Source: Rhizobium etli 8C-3
GTDB lineage: Bacteria; Pseudomonadota; Alphaproteobacteria; Rhizobiales; Rhizobiaceae
Direction: 5' to 3'
Length of the DNA stretch: 64,000 bases
Assembly: GCF_001908375.1 (NCBI RefSeq)
Contig: NZ_CP017243.1
Span: forward strand, 186,001 to 250,000
Both the position numbers and the translations under genes were made by a program. Under the pieces are notes generated by a model. That model worked only from the letters and a program-made list of their open reading frames with translations, was not told where the DNA came from and did no database searches. Shown one piece after another: positions 6,890 through 16,155 of the stretch. Numbering within the stretch: position 1 is the first letter of the stretch; each line of letters opens with the position of its first letter.

Positions 6890-8809
6890 TCATAGCACCG
6901 GTTTGACGAAACGATTGACCTTCGCTGCCTGATCCATCTCCTTTCGCCGGAAGTAGATCGCCCGGCCGCAGCGGATCGGACTATGCCCCTGGACGATGAT
7001 GATCTGCTCGTCCTTCCTCATCGACTGGGTGATCTCGTGCGGCATGATCAGCGGCCGGCGCTGGAAGTTGACGTTCTCGGATCTCCTGGATGCATTGTTC
7101 TTCGTGTCCCAGCCGATGTTGCGGGAACTGCCCTTCACCTCCACCGTCATCTCGCCACATTGCGCAGAGAGGTTGCGCGCCGTGTCGAGCGCCTTGATCG
7201 CTGCGTAAGAGGCGAAAGCGCAGCCATCGATCCATGACGTCGCGCCATCCTTCCCGAAATGCCGCTCCAACTGCCCGACCGACTGGTACATCAACATCAT
7301 CGAGATGCCGTACTTGCGGCCGCGGTCGCGCGCCTCCTCGAGCACCCTCATGTAGCCGAGCAGATCGACCTCATCGAGCATGAACAGCGCCCGGCGCTGG
7401 AAGGCGCCGTCGGCCTGCACCATGGCGTTGATGAGCGAGCCGATGATCACACGAGCGATGCCCGGATAGGAGCGCAAGATCGATGCGGAGATGTTGAGGA
7501 AGACGTCCTTCTTGCCCGAAACGATATCACTCGATTTGAAGGCATTGCCGCAGACGAGCGCGGCATAGCTGTCGAGCGACAGCCACTGGGTATCCTTCGA
7601 TGCTGTGGAATAGACGCCCGAAAACGTCTGCTCGGTCATGTTGGTGAAGACGCCGAGCGTTTCGCGGATGAAGGCCGAACCGGAATGCTCCTGAATGTCG
7701 CGCAGCATAGCGAGCACCGAGGGCTCCGGTTCGGAAACGATCTGGCGGAGACTGCGCAAGCTTCGCCGGCCCTCATATTCGGGCGAGAGCATCACATGGG
7801 CGAGCAGACCGGTCAGGAGGTTGTGCGCCTGGTTCTGGAAGTAGGATCCCGTCGAGCTTTCGAAGCGAAGGCTTTCCGACAGCAGCATATGGGCAATGCC
7901 GACGATGTCCTCTTCCTTTTGCTTGGATGCTTCGATCCCGTCGAGCACGTTGAAGCCCATGATCGGGTTCGTCGGATCGAGCACCATGACCTCGCGCCCG
8001 AGCGCATTGGTGCGGTGCTCGACGACCATGGGCGCGACCTCAGTGGAAGGATCGAGGCAGATCATGGGTCCGGTATATCTGAGCGCCGTCGGCACGACGT
8101 TGCTGGTCGTTTTGTATCCGCCCGATCCCGCGAAAAACAGCATATGGGTGGAATCGAAGTCCTGTCTGTAGGTGAGCAATGGCGCCTTCCCGCCCTGTCC
8201 CCATGTGCTGCGATCGTTTACATCGAAGGGAAGCGCATGGATGATTTCCTTGTCGACCCGATAACGCTCGCCGACCACGATTTCCCCATCCGGCGGGAAC
8301 AGCTTTCCTGCTGCCGCCATCGGCAGCCAATCGGCATCTCCAAATATTCCACGCCGGGCACGCTTGATTTCATCTGGCACGACGACGGAGATGCGGGCGG
8401 ACACCGCCACTGCCATGAAGCCGGCGACGGCAGCAATGACTGCGGCCATATCAAGATAGGACAGCGCTCGATCCCACGGAACGACCCGGGCCTGCACAGT
8501 AGGTGCAAGCCGGCCGAATTCGCGCAGCGCATAGAAGGCGGCAACGCTGAGAAAACACAAAAGACTTGCCATGGCGACCGGCCTTCGCCGATGCAGCGGC
8601 AAGACCCACACGGTCAGAAGTCCGGCAAGAGGTCCGAACAGTAGAGGCGGTACAGGTGCTGCCCGCAGGAACCAGTGTTCTATCTTCCCGGACATGCCGG
8701 CGGCGAGTCCCGGCCATCGCCAGCCAACAATGTAGATTGTGATCGTGGTGACGGCGATCGGTACCAAAACGAGTAACAGGCTCGGATGCGGTTTCCCTCT
8801 TAGGCCCAT
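6890..8809 (-). CDS. traG: TraG, VirD4-type coupling protein
   Basis: A 639-residue type IV coupling protein that links the relaxosome to the mating channel at the inner membrane. N-terminal hydrophobic segments lie at about residues 10-28, 50-70, 78-97 and 115-140. The Walker A motif FAGSGGYKTTS is near 228-238, the Walker B motif LFMLDEVDLLG near 474-484, and downstream blocks TLGVFTNMTEQTFSGVYSTA and KYGISMMLMYQSVGQL are typical of TraG/VirD4. Full length for Ti/rhizobial TraG. Its start overlaps the traD stop, giving the operon traC-traD-traG transcribed away from oriT. Confidence 0.95.
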   Translation of the reverse strand: MGLRGKPHPSLLLVLVPIAVTTITIYIVGWRWPGLAAGMSGKIEHWFLRAAPVPPLLFGPLAGLLTVWVLPLHRRRPVAMASLLCFLSVAAFYALREFGRLAPTVQARVVPWDRALSYLDMAAVIAAVAGFMAVAVSARISVVVPDEIKRARRGIFGDADWLPMAAAGKLFPPDGEIVVGERYRVDKEIIHALPFDVNDRSTWGQGGKAPLLTYRQDFDSTHMLFFAGSGGYKTTSNVVPTALRYTGPMICLDPSTEVAPMVVEHRTNALGREVMVLDPTNPIMGFNVLDGIEASKQKEEDIVGIAHMLLSESLRFESSTGSYFQNQAHNLLTGLLAHVMLSPEYEGRRSLRSLRQIVSEPEPSVLAMLRDIQEHSGSAFIRETLGVFTNMTEQTFSGVYSTASKDTQWLSLDSYAALVCGNAFKSSDIVSGKKDVFLNISASILRSYPGIARVIIGSLINAMVQADGAFQRRALFMLDEVDLLGYMRVLEEARDRGRKYGISMMLMYQSVGQLERHFGKDGATSWIDGCAFASYAAIKALDTARNLSAQCGEMTVEVKGSSRNIGWDTKNNASRRSENVNFQRRPLIMPHEITQSMRKDEQIIIVQGHSPIRCGRAIYFRRKEMDQAAKVNRFVKPVL

Positions 8810-9039
8810 CTTACTTTCTCCTCGAGATGCGATGAACCGTTCCTCAGCGAGGGGGCCTTGAAAGCCTCTTCGCCGATATCGCGCAGCCGCCGATGCTCGA
8901 TGGAGCCTGGGACGAGCCTTGCCATTTCTATGAGGCCGCCGAGCAGGAACGCCCGATCCGCCTTCGATAGCCCGGCTTTGACGACGATCCCGCCGAGCAG
9001 GATCTTTTCGCGCGTGTCGCGCTTGCGCTCAGCCGTCAT
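8800..9039 (-). CDS. traD: TraD, conjugal transfer accessory protein
   Basis: 79 residues from ATG 9039: MTAERKRDTREKILLGGIVVKAGL followed by RAFLLGGLIEMARL and a polar tail. This is the short TraD of Ti/rhizobial plasmids, not the F-type TraD ATPase. The frame is open further upstream to 9222 but that part is antisense-like and overlaps traC; family length supports the 9039 start. The ATG overlaps the traC stop by 11 nt and the stop overlaps the traG start, so the three genes are translationally coupled. Likely part of the relaxosome. Confidence 0.85.
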   Translation of the reverse strand: MTAERKRDTREKILLGGIVVKAGLSKADRAFLLGGLIEMARLVPGSIEHRRLRDIGEEAFKAPSLRNGSSHLEEKVRWA

Positions 9040-9316
9040 TTGGAACCTGCCCCTGCGCTCCAGCGCCGCTATCTGCTGGTCGACGCGTTTGAGGAGTGGG
9101 GCCAGCGGCGCCTTTCCTTTCCCCCTTCCGAAATCGCGCGGCGATTTCCTCGATGATCCGATCGACCTCCTCGTCGGCGATCTCCATCTCCGCCAGCCCG
9201 GTTCTGGTCGCGGCGCGGGCAAACCGCTCGGCCGATTTAACTATCAACAATCGTTTGCGTTCGCGCAGCTTTTCGATCTGGGCGTCGAGATCGGAAATCG
9301 ATGATTTTGTCGCCAT
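9029..9316 (-). CDS. traC: TraC, conjugal transfer protein
   Basis: 95 residues. MATKSSISDLDAQIEKLRERKRLLIVKSAERFARAATRTGLAEMEIADEEVDRIIEEIAARFRKG resembles TraC of Ti plasmids: an N-terminal coiled coil, the conserved GL.E.EI segment and an A.RFR end. The C-terminal 25 residues are low-complexity and overlap traD. TraC-type proteins bind at oriT and assist the relaxase. First gene of the minus-strand tra operon; its promoter must lie in the oriT region shared with traA. Confidence 0.85.
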   Translation of the reverse strand: MATKSSISDLDAQIEKLRERKRLLIVKSAERFARAATRTGLAEMEIADEEVDRIIEEIAARFRKGERKGAAGPTPQTRRPADSGAGAQGQVPNDG

Positions 9317-9436
9317 TCCTGGTTCCTTTTCTGCTTTGATGTCGAAGGTGCGATTATACTAACTAGAATAAAACAGTAAAATGCGCTACCGTGCAACCAG
9401 AAAAGCGGCATCGGCCCTTCGGTCCGATCTGTTTGA

Positions 9437-9470
9437 GGGCGCAATATACGTCGCTGTCGCGACGTGCTTG
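9437..9470. other. oriT: oriT core between traC and traA
   Basis: GGGCGCAATATAC (9437-9449) is followed by a perfect 7-bp inverted repeat ACGTCGC/GCGACGT (9448-9454 and 9459-9465) with loop TGTC. The GGGCGCAATATAC-GTCGC arrangement is the conserved nick region of Ti/rhizobial, IncQ-like oriT sites, and it lies where expected between the divergent traC and traA. Nicking is expected near the GGGCGCAAT-hairpin junction. Confidence 0.85.
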
Positions 9471-9489
9471 GGCCAGTCTGGAGACGCCA

Positions 9490-12400
9490 GTGGCGATCAT
9501 GTTCGTCAGAGCGCAGGTGATCAGCAGGGGATCGGGACGCAGCATCGTCTCGGCTGCCGCCTATCGCCACCGCGCCCGGATGATGGACGAGCAGGCGGGA
9601 ACGTCGTTCAGCTATCGCGGTGGGGCGGGCGAACTGATGTATGAGGAACTGGCGCTGCCGGATGAGATCCCGGATTGGCTGCGGTCGGCGATATCAGGTC
9701 AGTCCGTCAGCAAGGCCAGCGAAGTGTTTTGGAATGCCGTTGACGCCTTCGAGACGCGGGCAGATGCGCAGCTCGCCCGCGAACTGATCATCGCGCTGCC
9801 GGAGGAGCTGACGCGGGCCGAGAATATCACGCTGGTGCGCGAATTCGTCCGCGACAATCTCACCTCGAAAGGAATGATCGCCGACTGGGTCTATCACGAC
9901 AAGGACGGCAACCCGCACATCCACCTGATGACGACGCTCCGGCCGGCGACGGAGGAGGGGTTCGGGGCAAAGAAGGTTCCAGTGCTTGGTGAGGGTGGCA
10001 AGCCGCTGCGTGTCGTCACGCCGGACCGCCCGAACGGCAAGATCGTCTACAAAGTCTGGGCGGGCGACAAGGAAACGATGAAAGCGTGGAAGATCGCCTG
10101 GGCGGAAACGGCCAACCGGCATCTGGCGCTGGCCGGACATGACATCCGCCTCGACGGTCGCTCCTATGCCGAACAGGGCCTCGACGGGATCGCGCAAAAA
10201 CATCTCGGGCCGGAGAAGGCGGCGCTGGCGAGGAAGGGCAGGGAGCTCCACTTCGCGCCGGCCGATCTCGCCCGCCGCCAGGAGATGGCCGATCGGCTGC
10301 TTTCAGAGCCGGAGCTTTTGCTGAAGCAGCTCGGCAATGAACGCTCTACCTTCGACGAGAGGGATATCGCCAGGGCGCTGCACCGTTACGTCGACGATCC
10401 CACCGATTTTGCCAACATCCGCGCCAGGCTGATGGCGTCGGACCAATTGGTCATACTGAAGCCGAAGGAGATCGAGGCAGAGACAGGAAAGGTGTCGGAG
10501 CCCGCGGTGTTTACGACGCGGGAGATGCTGCGCATCGAATACGACATGGCGCAGTCGGCGCGGGTTTTGTCGGAGCGTCGCGGCTTCGGTGTTTCCGAGC
10601 GGAATGTGACGGTGGCGATCGAACGCGTGGAGAGCATCGAGAGCGGCGATCCCAAAACTCCGTTCCGGCTCGATGCAGAGCAGGTCGATGCTGTCCGTCA
10701 TGTCACCGGTGATGGTGGCATTGCCGCTATTGTAGGCCTTGCCGGCGCCGGCAAATCGACGCTGCTTGCTGCCGCACGTCTTGCCTGGGAGGGCGAGGGA
10801 CACCGGGTGATCGGTGCAGCCCTTGCCGGCAAGGCCGCAGAAGGGCTGCAAGACAGTTCCGGCATCAAGTCGCGGACACTTGCCTCCTGGGAACTGGCCT
10901 GGGCCAATGGCCGCGATACGCTCCATCGCGGTGATGTGCTGGTGATCGACGAGGCCGGCATGGTGGCCTCGCAGCAGATGGCCCGTGTGCTGAAGATTGC
11001 CGAGGAGGCTGAGGTAAAGGTCGTGCTGGTCGGCGATGCGATGCAGCTGCAGCCGATCCAGGCCGGTGCTGCCTTCCGGGCAATTACCGAACGCATCGGC
11101 TTTGCAGAGCTTGCCGGCGTGCGCCGCCAGCGTGAGGCCTGGGCACGTAATGCCTCGCGGCTGTTTGCCCGCGGCGAGGTCGAGAAGGGCCTCGACGCCT
11201 ATACCCAGCAGGGCCACCTGGTCGAGGCGGGCACACGCGAGGAAACGATCGACAGGATTGTGGTCGATTGGACAGAGGCACGCAAACACGCAATCGGTCG
11301 CTCGATCTCCGAGGGCAGGGATGGCCGTCTTCGCGGTGATGAACTGCTGGTGCTCGCCCACACCAACGACGATGTCCGCAAGCTCAACGAGGCGCTGCGT
11401 GAGGTGATGGCCGGCGATAATGCCCTCGGCGAAAGCCGCAGCTTCCGGACCGAGCGCGGGGCGCGAAAATTTGCCGCCGGCGACCGCATCATCTTCCTGG
11501 AGAACGCCCGCTTCCTCGAGCCGCGGGCCAAGCACTCCGGGCCGCAATATGTCAAGAACGGCATGCTCGGCACGGTCACCGCGACCGGCGACAAACGCGG
11601 CGATCCGCTGCTGTCGGTTCTGCTCGACAATGGCAATAAAGTCGTCTTCGGCGAGGACAGTTATGACAATGTCGACCACGGCTATGCCGCAACGATCCAC
11701 AAATCTCAAGGGTCGACCGTCGACCGCACCTTCGTGCTCGCCACCGGCATGATGGACCGGCATCTGACCTATGTGTCGATGACCCGGCATCGCGACCGCG
11801 TCGATCTTTATGCGGCGAAAGAGGATTTTGAGCCGAGACCGGAATGGGGACGCAAACCGCGTGTCGATCATGCCGCCGGTGTCACCGGCGAGCTTGTCGA
11901 AACCGGCGAAGCCAAATTCCGGCCCGAGGACGAGGATGCCGACGACAGCCCCTATGCCGATGTCAGGACGGACGACGGAACCGCCCATCGGCTCTGGGGC
12001 GTCAGCCTGCCGAAAGCGCTCGACGATGCCGGCATCTCCGACGGCGACACCATCACGCTGCGCAAGGATGGTGTCGAGCGGGTCAAGGTCCAGATTGCCA
12101 TTGTCGACGAGGAGACAGGTCAGAAGCGTTACGAGGAGAGGGAAGTCGACCGCAATGTCTGGACGGCCAGACAGATCGAAACCGCCGAAGCGCGTCAGGA
12201 GCGCATCGAACGGGAAAGTCATCGGCCGGATGTGTTCAGCCGTCTCGTCGAACGCTTGTCGCGCTCCGGTGCCAAGACGACGACGCTCGATTTTGAGAGC
12301 GAGGCGGGCTATCGCGCCCAGGCGCAAGACTTCGCCCGGCGCCGCGGGCTCGATCATCTCTCGCTTGCTGCCGCCGAGATGGAGGAAAGCCTTTCCCGGC

Positions 12401-14148
12401 GCTGGACGTGGATTACCGCAAAGCGAGAGCAGGTGGAAAAGCTCTGGGAGCGGGCAAGCGTGGCGCTCGGTTTTGCCATCGAGCGGGAACGGCGCTTCGC
12501 CTACAACGAGGCGCGAACTGAATCCCACACCATCGCGAGCGCAAGCGCTGGCGAACCACAGTATCTGATCCCGCCGAGCACGTCCTTCGTTAGGAGTGTC
12601 GAGGCGGATGCGCGGCTGGCGCAGCGTTCGTCACCGGCCTGGACGGAGCGGGAAACGATGCTGCGACCGCTGCTTACTAAGATCTACCGGGATCCGGATG
12701 CAGCACTTGTCGCCCTGAATGCGCTCGCCTCGGACACCGGCACCGAACCCCGCAGGCTCACTGCTGATCTTGCCGCAGCACCCGACCGGCTCGGCCGGCT
12801 GCGTGGCTCCGAGCTGATCGTCGACGGAGGCGCGGCGCTTTCCGAGCGCAAGGTCGCAAAGGCAGCCCTGGAGGAACTGCTTCCCCTGGCCCGGGCCCAT
12901 GCGACCGGGTTCCGCCGGAATGCCGAACGGTTCGAAATGCGTGAGCAGACGCGGCGCTCCTACATGTCATTATCGATCCCGGCGCTTTCCGAGCGCGCGA
13001 TGGCGCGCCTTATGGAGATCGAGGCGGTGCGCAACCGGGACGGGGACGACGCCTATAAGAGCGCCTTTGCGCTTGCCGCCGAGGACCGCTCGGTCGTGCA
13101 GGAGATCAAGGCGGTCAGCGAAGCGTTAACGGCACGCTTCGGCTGGAGCGCATTCACCGCGAAGGCGGATGCGGTTGCTGAACGCAATATGACCGAGCGT
13201 TTGCCGGAAGATCTGACGGCCGGCCGGCGCGAGGAGCTGGCCCGGCTGTTCGAAGCGGTCAAACGTTTTGCCGAGGCGCAGCATCTCGCCGAGCGGCAGG
13301 ATCGCTCGAAGATCGTCATGGCTGCCAGTGTTGTTCGGGGCCAAGAGACAGAGAACGGACCGGGGAAGGAGAATGTCGCCGTGCCGCCGATGCTTGCTGC
13401 CGTCATCGTGTTCAAGACGTCGGTCGACGATGAGGCTCGATTGCGGGCGCTCTCCAACCCTTTCTATCGCCAGCAGCGTGGCGCATTGGCCAACGCCGCG
13501 ACAATGATCTGGCGCGATCCGTCGGGCGCCGTCGGCAAGATCGAGGAGCTGCTCCGGAAAGGCTTTGCTGCTGATCGAATCGCCGCCGCGGTGACCAATG
13601 ATCCGGCCGCCTATGGGGCTTTGCGCGGTTCTAATCGCCTGCTGGACCGGATGCTGGCGTCCGGCCAGGAGCGGAAAGAGGCGATGCGGGCCGTGCCGGA
13701 AGCTGCAGCGCGCCTGCGCGCGCTCGGTGCGGCCCACCTCAATGCCCTCGATGCCGAACGCCAGGCTATCACGGACGAACGGCGGCGCATGGCGGTTGCC
13801 ATTCCAGCTCTTTCGAAAGCTGCGGAAGAGGCTTTGGCGCACCTGACGGTCGAGGTGAGGAAGGACAGCAGGAAGCTGAGTGTTTCCGCCGCTTCCCTCG
13901 AGCAGGGCATTGCCCGGGAGTTTGCCGCTGTCAGCCGAGCGCTCGACGAGCGCTTCGGTCGCAATGCCCTCGTCCGGGGTGACAAGGATCTTGTCAACCG
14001 CGTGCCGCCGGCGCAGCGTCGAGCTTTCGAGGCGATGCAGGAGCGGCTGAAGGTCCTGCAGCAGACTGTCCGTCTGCAGAGCAGTGAGCAGATCATAGCG
14101 GAGCGGCGCCAAAGGGCTGCTAGCCGCGCTCGCGGCATCAACCTCTGA
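9490..14148 (+). CDS. traA: TraA, relaxase-helicase with BID-like C-terminus
   Basis: 1552 residues from GTG 9490 (GGAGAC 7 nt upstream; VAIMFVRAQVISRG is the usual start). The MobA/MobL relaxase domain occupies about residues 1-230, with metal-binding motif HIHLMT near 142. A RecD-like helicase follows, with Walker A VGLAGAGKST near 416 and Walker B VLVIDEAGM near 484. The C-terminal ~550 residues contain two related segments (around TMLRPLLTKIYRDPDAAL and NAATMIWRDPSGAVGKI) like the BID secretion domains reported in rhizobial TraA. It nicks oriT, stays bound to the strand and is driven through the mating channel. Intact; divergent from traC. Confidence 0.95.
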   Translation: MAIMFVRAQVISRGSGRSIVSAAAYRHRARMMDEQAGTSFSYRGGAGELMYEELALPDEIPDWLRSAISGQSVSKASEVFWNAVDAFETRADAQLARELIIALPEELTRAENITLVREFVRDNLTSKGMIADWVYHDKDGNPHIHLMTTLRPATEEGFGAKKVPVLGEGGKPLRVVTPDRPNGKIVYKVWAGDKETMKAWKIAWAETANRHLALAGHDIRLDGRSYAEQGLDGIAQKHLGPEKAALARKGRELHFAPADLARRQEMADRLLSEPELLLKQLGNERSTFDERDIARALHRYVDDPTDFANIRARLMASDQLVILKPKEIEAETGKVSEPAVFTTREMLRIEYDMAQSARVLSERRGFGVSERNVTVAIERVESIESGDPKTPFRLDAEQVDAVRHVTGDGGIAAIVGLAGAGKSTLLAAARLAWEGEGHRVIGAALAGKAAEGLQDSSGIKSRTLASWELAWANGRDTLHRGDVLVIDEAGMVASQQMARVLKIAEEAEVKVVLVGDAMQLQPIQAGAAFRAITERIGFAELAGVRRQREAWARNASRLFARGEVEKGLDAYTQQGHLVEAGTREETIDRIVVDWTEARKHAIGRSISEGRDGRLRGDELLVLAHTNDDVRKLNEALREVMAGDNALGESRSFRTERGARKFAAGDRIIFLENARFLEPRAKHSGPQYVKNGMLGTVTATGDKRGDPLLSVLLDNGNKVVFGEDSYDNVDHGYAATIHKSQGSTVDRTFVLATGMMDRHLTYVSMTRHRDRVDLYAAKEDFEPRPEWGRKPRVDHAAGVTGELVETGEAKFRPEDEDADDSPYADVRTDDGTAHRLWGVSLPKALDDAGISDGDTITLRKDGVERVKVQIAIVDEETGQKRYEEREVDRNVWTARQIETAEARQERIERESHRPDVFSRLVERLSRSGAKTTTLDFESEAGYRAQAQDFARRRGLDHLSLAAAEMEESLSRRWTWITAKREQVEKLWERASVALGFAIERERRFAYNEARTESHTIASASAGEPQYLIPPSTSFVRSVEADARLAQRSSPAWTERETMLRPLLTKIYRDPDAALVALNALASDTGTEPRRLTADLAAAPDRLGRLRGSELIVDGGAALSERKVAKAALEELLPLARAHATGFRRNAERFEMREQTRRSYMSLSIPALSERAMARLMEIEAVRNRDGDDAYKSAFALAAEDRSVVQEIKAVSEALTARFGWSAFTAKADAVAERNMTERLPEDLTAGRREELARLFEAVKRFAEAQHLAERQDRSKIVMAASVVRGQETENGPGKENVAVPPMLAAVIVFKTSVDDEARLRALSNPFYRQQRGALANAATMIWRDPSGAVGKIEELLRKGFAADRIAAAVTNDPAAYGALRGSNRLLDRMLASGQERKEAMRAVPEAAARLRALGAAHLNALDAERQAITDERRRMAVAIPALSKAAEEALAHLTVEVRKDSRKLSVSAASLEQGIAREFAAVSRALDERFGRNALVRGDKDLVNRVPPAQRRAFEAMQERLKVLQQTVRLQSSEQIIAERRQRAASRARGINL

Positions 14149-14252
14149 GACTCGAAGAAAAGCGGGGGGACGAAATGGTTGGTCGATTGGAAAAGCACTA
14201 CGACCCGATTGTCCCGAGATCGATCTTCCTTTGGGTGGCGGAGCGGTCGAAG

Positions 14253-14723
14253 CTACTGTTCGTCCGTTCCGCAGCGGTCGTTGTAGAGGCGATTGCAGGT
14301 TTCACCAGATCGGGTGCCGTCTGCGTGAAGCCACTCTATAGCCCCCTCGGACACGGACGTGGCCAGAAACAAGCCTGCTTCCAGCAGCGCGCGGATGCCA
14401 CAGAAAGTGACGAGGTCTCGCGCTGAGACCGTGAAGAACAGGCTTTCACTGGTCGGCCTTATGATCGCGCCTCCACCTTCGAAAGCTAGAAACCTGTCAG
14501 GTCCCACGGAGACGAGGGATTGGTAGAAGTCCTCGATTTGCGTGCAGATCTTGTCGGCAACGTGCTGCGTGCGCGTGATTGCGACACACGCTTCGGCGAC
14601 GTGCACGCACTTTGGAACATCTTCCTCACCCGCGAATGATGGCGCTCGTGGCAGGACCAGATGCGCGTTGCACGGCGGGCTCAGCTCAACGAAGTGACGG
14701 ACTTCGCCAATCGATTTCTTCAT
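14253..14723 (-). CDS. Uncharacterised 156-aa protein
   Basis: From ATG 14723 (AGGAA 6 nt upstream): MKKSIGEVRHFVELSPPCNAHLVLPRAPSF, then a mixed alpha/beta body including PTSESLFFTVSARDLVTFCGIRALLEAGL. No family recognised with certainty; it looks like a complete soluble cytoplasmic protein. It lies tail-to-tail with traA and upstream, on the same strand, of nothing obvious. The methyltransferase gene at 14887 is transcribed in the same direction 163 bp before it, so the two may be co-transcribed as part of the AraC-controlled cluster. Confidence 0.6.
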   Translation of the reverse strand: MKKSIGEVRHFVELSPPCNAHLVLPRAPSFAGEEDVPKCVHVAEACVAITRTQHVADKICTQIEDFYQSLVSVGPDRFLAFEGGGAIIRPTSESLFFTVSARDLVTFCGIRALLEAGLFLATSVSEGAIEWLHADGTRSGETCNRLYNDRCGTDEQ

Positions 14724-14886
14724 GCTGTTCCTGCCTATTTGGAGAAAAAAGGCTTTTAGAGGTGGCAAAGCGCTGAGGGCTGCTCAACGTGATGGAGCGC
14801 TTTCTGCTGACGCGAACGTTGTTCCAGTTGAGGCTCGTGAAGACGTGACGCAGTTGCGCTTACGCGACGGTGAAGATGAGGAATCG

Positions 14887-15900
14887 CTAAAGGGTCCAAG
14901 ATCGCCCCGATAGCCGCCTTGCTTCGGATTCCGGGTAAAGGCGGTAGGGAAGGTCCGCATAGACATATTCTGCCGGAATCGCGGGTGGGGACAGCTTCGA
15001 TAGGAACAGGTCGAGATTCTCCCGACTGTTGCTGGAGACAAGCGTGTAGAAATTGCCGCTGTTCCAGGTGACGAATGAGTGTCCAAAGAACCGGCGTAGT
15101 GTTTCGCTCATCTCCGAAAGGGTGACTTCGTTTCGATCCATTCGCGTTAGCACCGTCTCTTCCTTGGCGCGAATATCTGACGCGCTGAAGAAGCGAGCTT
15201 TGAAGCTATGGTCCTTCTGGCGTTCCCGCCGCCGATATTCCTCGGCGTCTTCATGCCTGAACTTCTCGACGAACATGAAGAGCCCGTTGGTCTTGAGATG
15301 CTGCGAGACGAAACGGATCTGATCGAAGCGATTTGGCGAATACATCTGGAAAGTCGTGTCCTCGAGGATGATATCGAAACCGCTGCCAAACTTTCGGAGC
15401 TCCACGTCTTCTTGGACCCTTTGCGATGTCAAATAATGAAATGGTCCGTGAAAAAACATGGCATGAGGAGGAACGCCATAGGCATAGAAGCTTCTAAGGT
15501 TTTCGACGTTGGGACTGCATGACAGTGTTTCTATCCTGCCCTTGCCAAGTTCGCCGATCACACGAGCCATCGTCCCCTCGGCTGTACCTAGCGTGTAGAG
15601 TTGCAGTTGACCCTTTCTGGCCCGCGCGTATTTGAGGATCGCGCCGCCTATGCGGCACTCCTCTTCGAGGCGGTAGGGTATGCTGCTCAAGTAGTGCTTA
15701 TCGAATGGACCTCGGCGCAGCGGATGAAGGGCTGAAAAGCGCCTGAACGTCATGTCCACTGGGAACAAGCGGCGATCGAGCTCAGGCGGACGGATAGGCA
15801 TTCCGGCCTCACCGGATGCGGTGGTCGAAAAAAACTCAGAAAGCTCGTTAAGGCGAGGGGCACGGTCGCACTCCTCAATGAAGTCGGCAAATTCACGCAT
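14887..15900 (-). CDS. Class I SAM-dependent methyltransferase-like protein
   Basis: 337 residues. A Rossmann-like core is visible: LQLYTLGTAEGTMARVIGEL (motif I region near residue 100), IETLSCSPNVENLRSF (motif II), GFDIILEDTTFQMYSP (motif III/IV) and LKTNGLFMFVEKF (motif V, 'L.pgG.l...E'). The motif I glycines are weak compared with GxGxG. Substrate unknown. ATG 15900 has an AAAGGCAGG-type ribosome site. The gene is divergent from the araC-type regulator at 16156 and shares its control region, including the TTTCATGAAA palindrome, so it is likely a structural gene of that regulon. Confidence 0.65.
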   Translation of the reverse strand: MREFADFIEECDRAPRLNELSEFFSTTASGEAGMPIRPPELDRRLFPVDMTFRRFSALHPLRRGPFDKHYLSSIPYRLEEECRIGGAILKYARARKGQLQLYTLGTAEGTMARVIGELGKGRIETLSCSPNVENLRSFYAYGVPPHAMFFHGPFHYLTSQRVQEDVELRKFGSGFDIILEDTTFQMYSPNRFDQIRFVSQHLKTNGLFMFVEKFRHEDAEEYRRRERQKDHSFKARFFSASDIRAKEETVLTRMDRNEVTLSEMSETLRRFFGHSFVTWNSGNFYTLVSSNSRENLDLFLSKLSPPAIPAEYVYADLPYRLYPESEARRLSGRSWTL

Positions 15901-16045
15901 GCGAAAGCCTGCCTTTCTCTCGCACCATCGCGTTTTTGGGGTTCAGGGGGAAATCGCGCATCCCGAAAAGATTGTGCCGTCAGCGATGATGTCGGCAGAA
16001 GATGATCGCGAACGTCATCTTTTCGCATCCACGATTTTGATTGGT

Positions 16046-16068
16046 TTTCATGAAATTGACATGAAATT
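16046..16068. promoter_or_regulatory. AraC-site candidate in divergent promoter
   Basis: The perfect palindrome TTTCATGAAA (16046-16055) is followed by a second CATGAAATT (16060-16068), giving CATGAAATT twice with an 11-bp period, one helical turn, as expected for AraC-family half-sites. The same palindrome recurs at 17068-17077 before the exporter gene. Confidence 0.55.
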
Positions 16069-16155
16069 CGACCTGAGGTTAAAGCCTGGCTTGTTGACAA
16101 CTTGGGGTGAGGTAGGGTCGCTACCACACCGGTTTTTCAGGGGAGCAGCTTTCGA

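Noticed and set aside
7259..8644. 461-codon plus-strand frame opposite traG
   Set aside because: Antisense to a clearly coding TraG with intact Walker motifs; composition (His/Arg-rich) is typical of a shadow frame.
10303..12528. 741-codon minus-strand open frame inside traA
   Set aside because: Antisense shadow of high-GC traA coding sequence; the translation has no domain and traA on the other strand is unmistakable.
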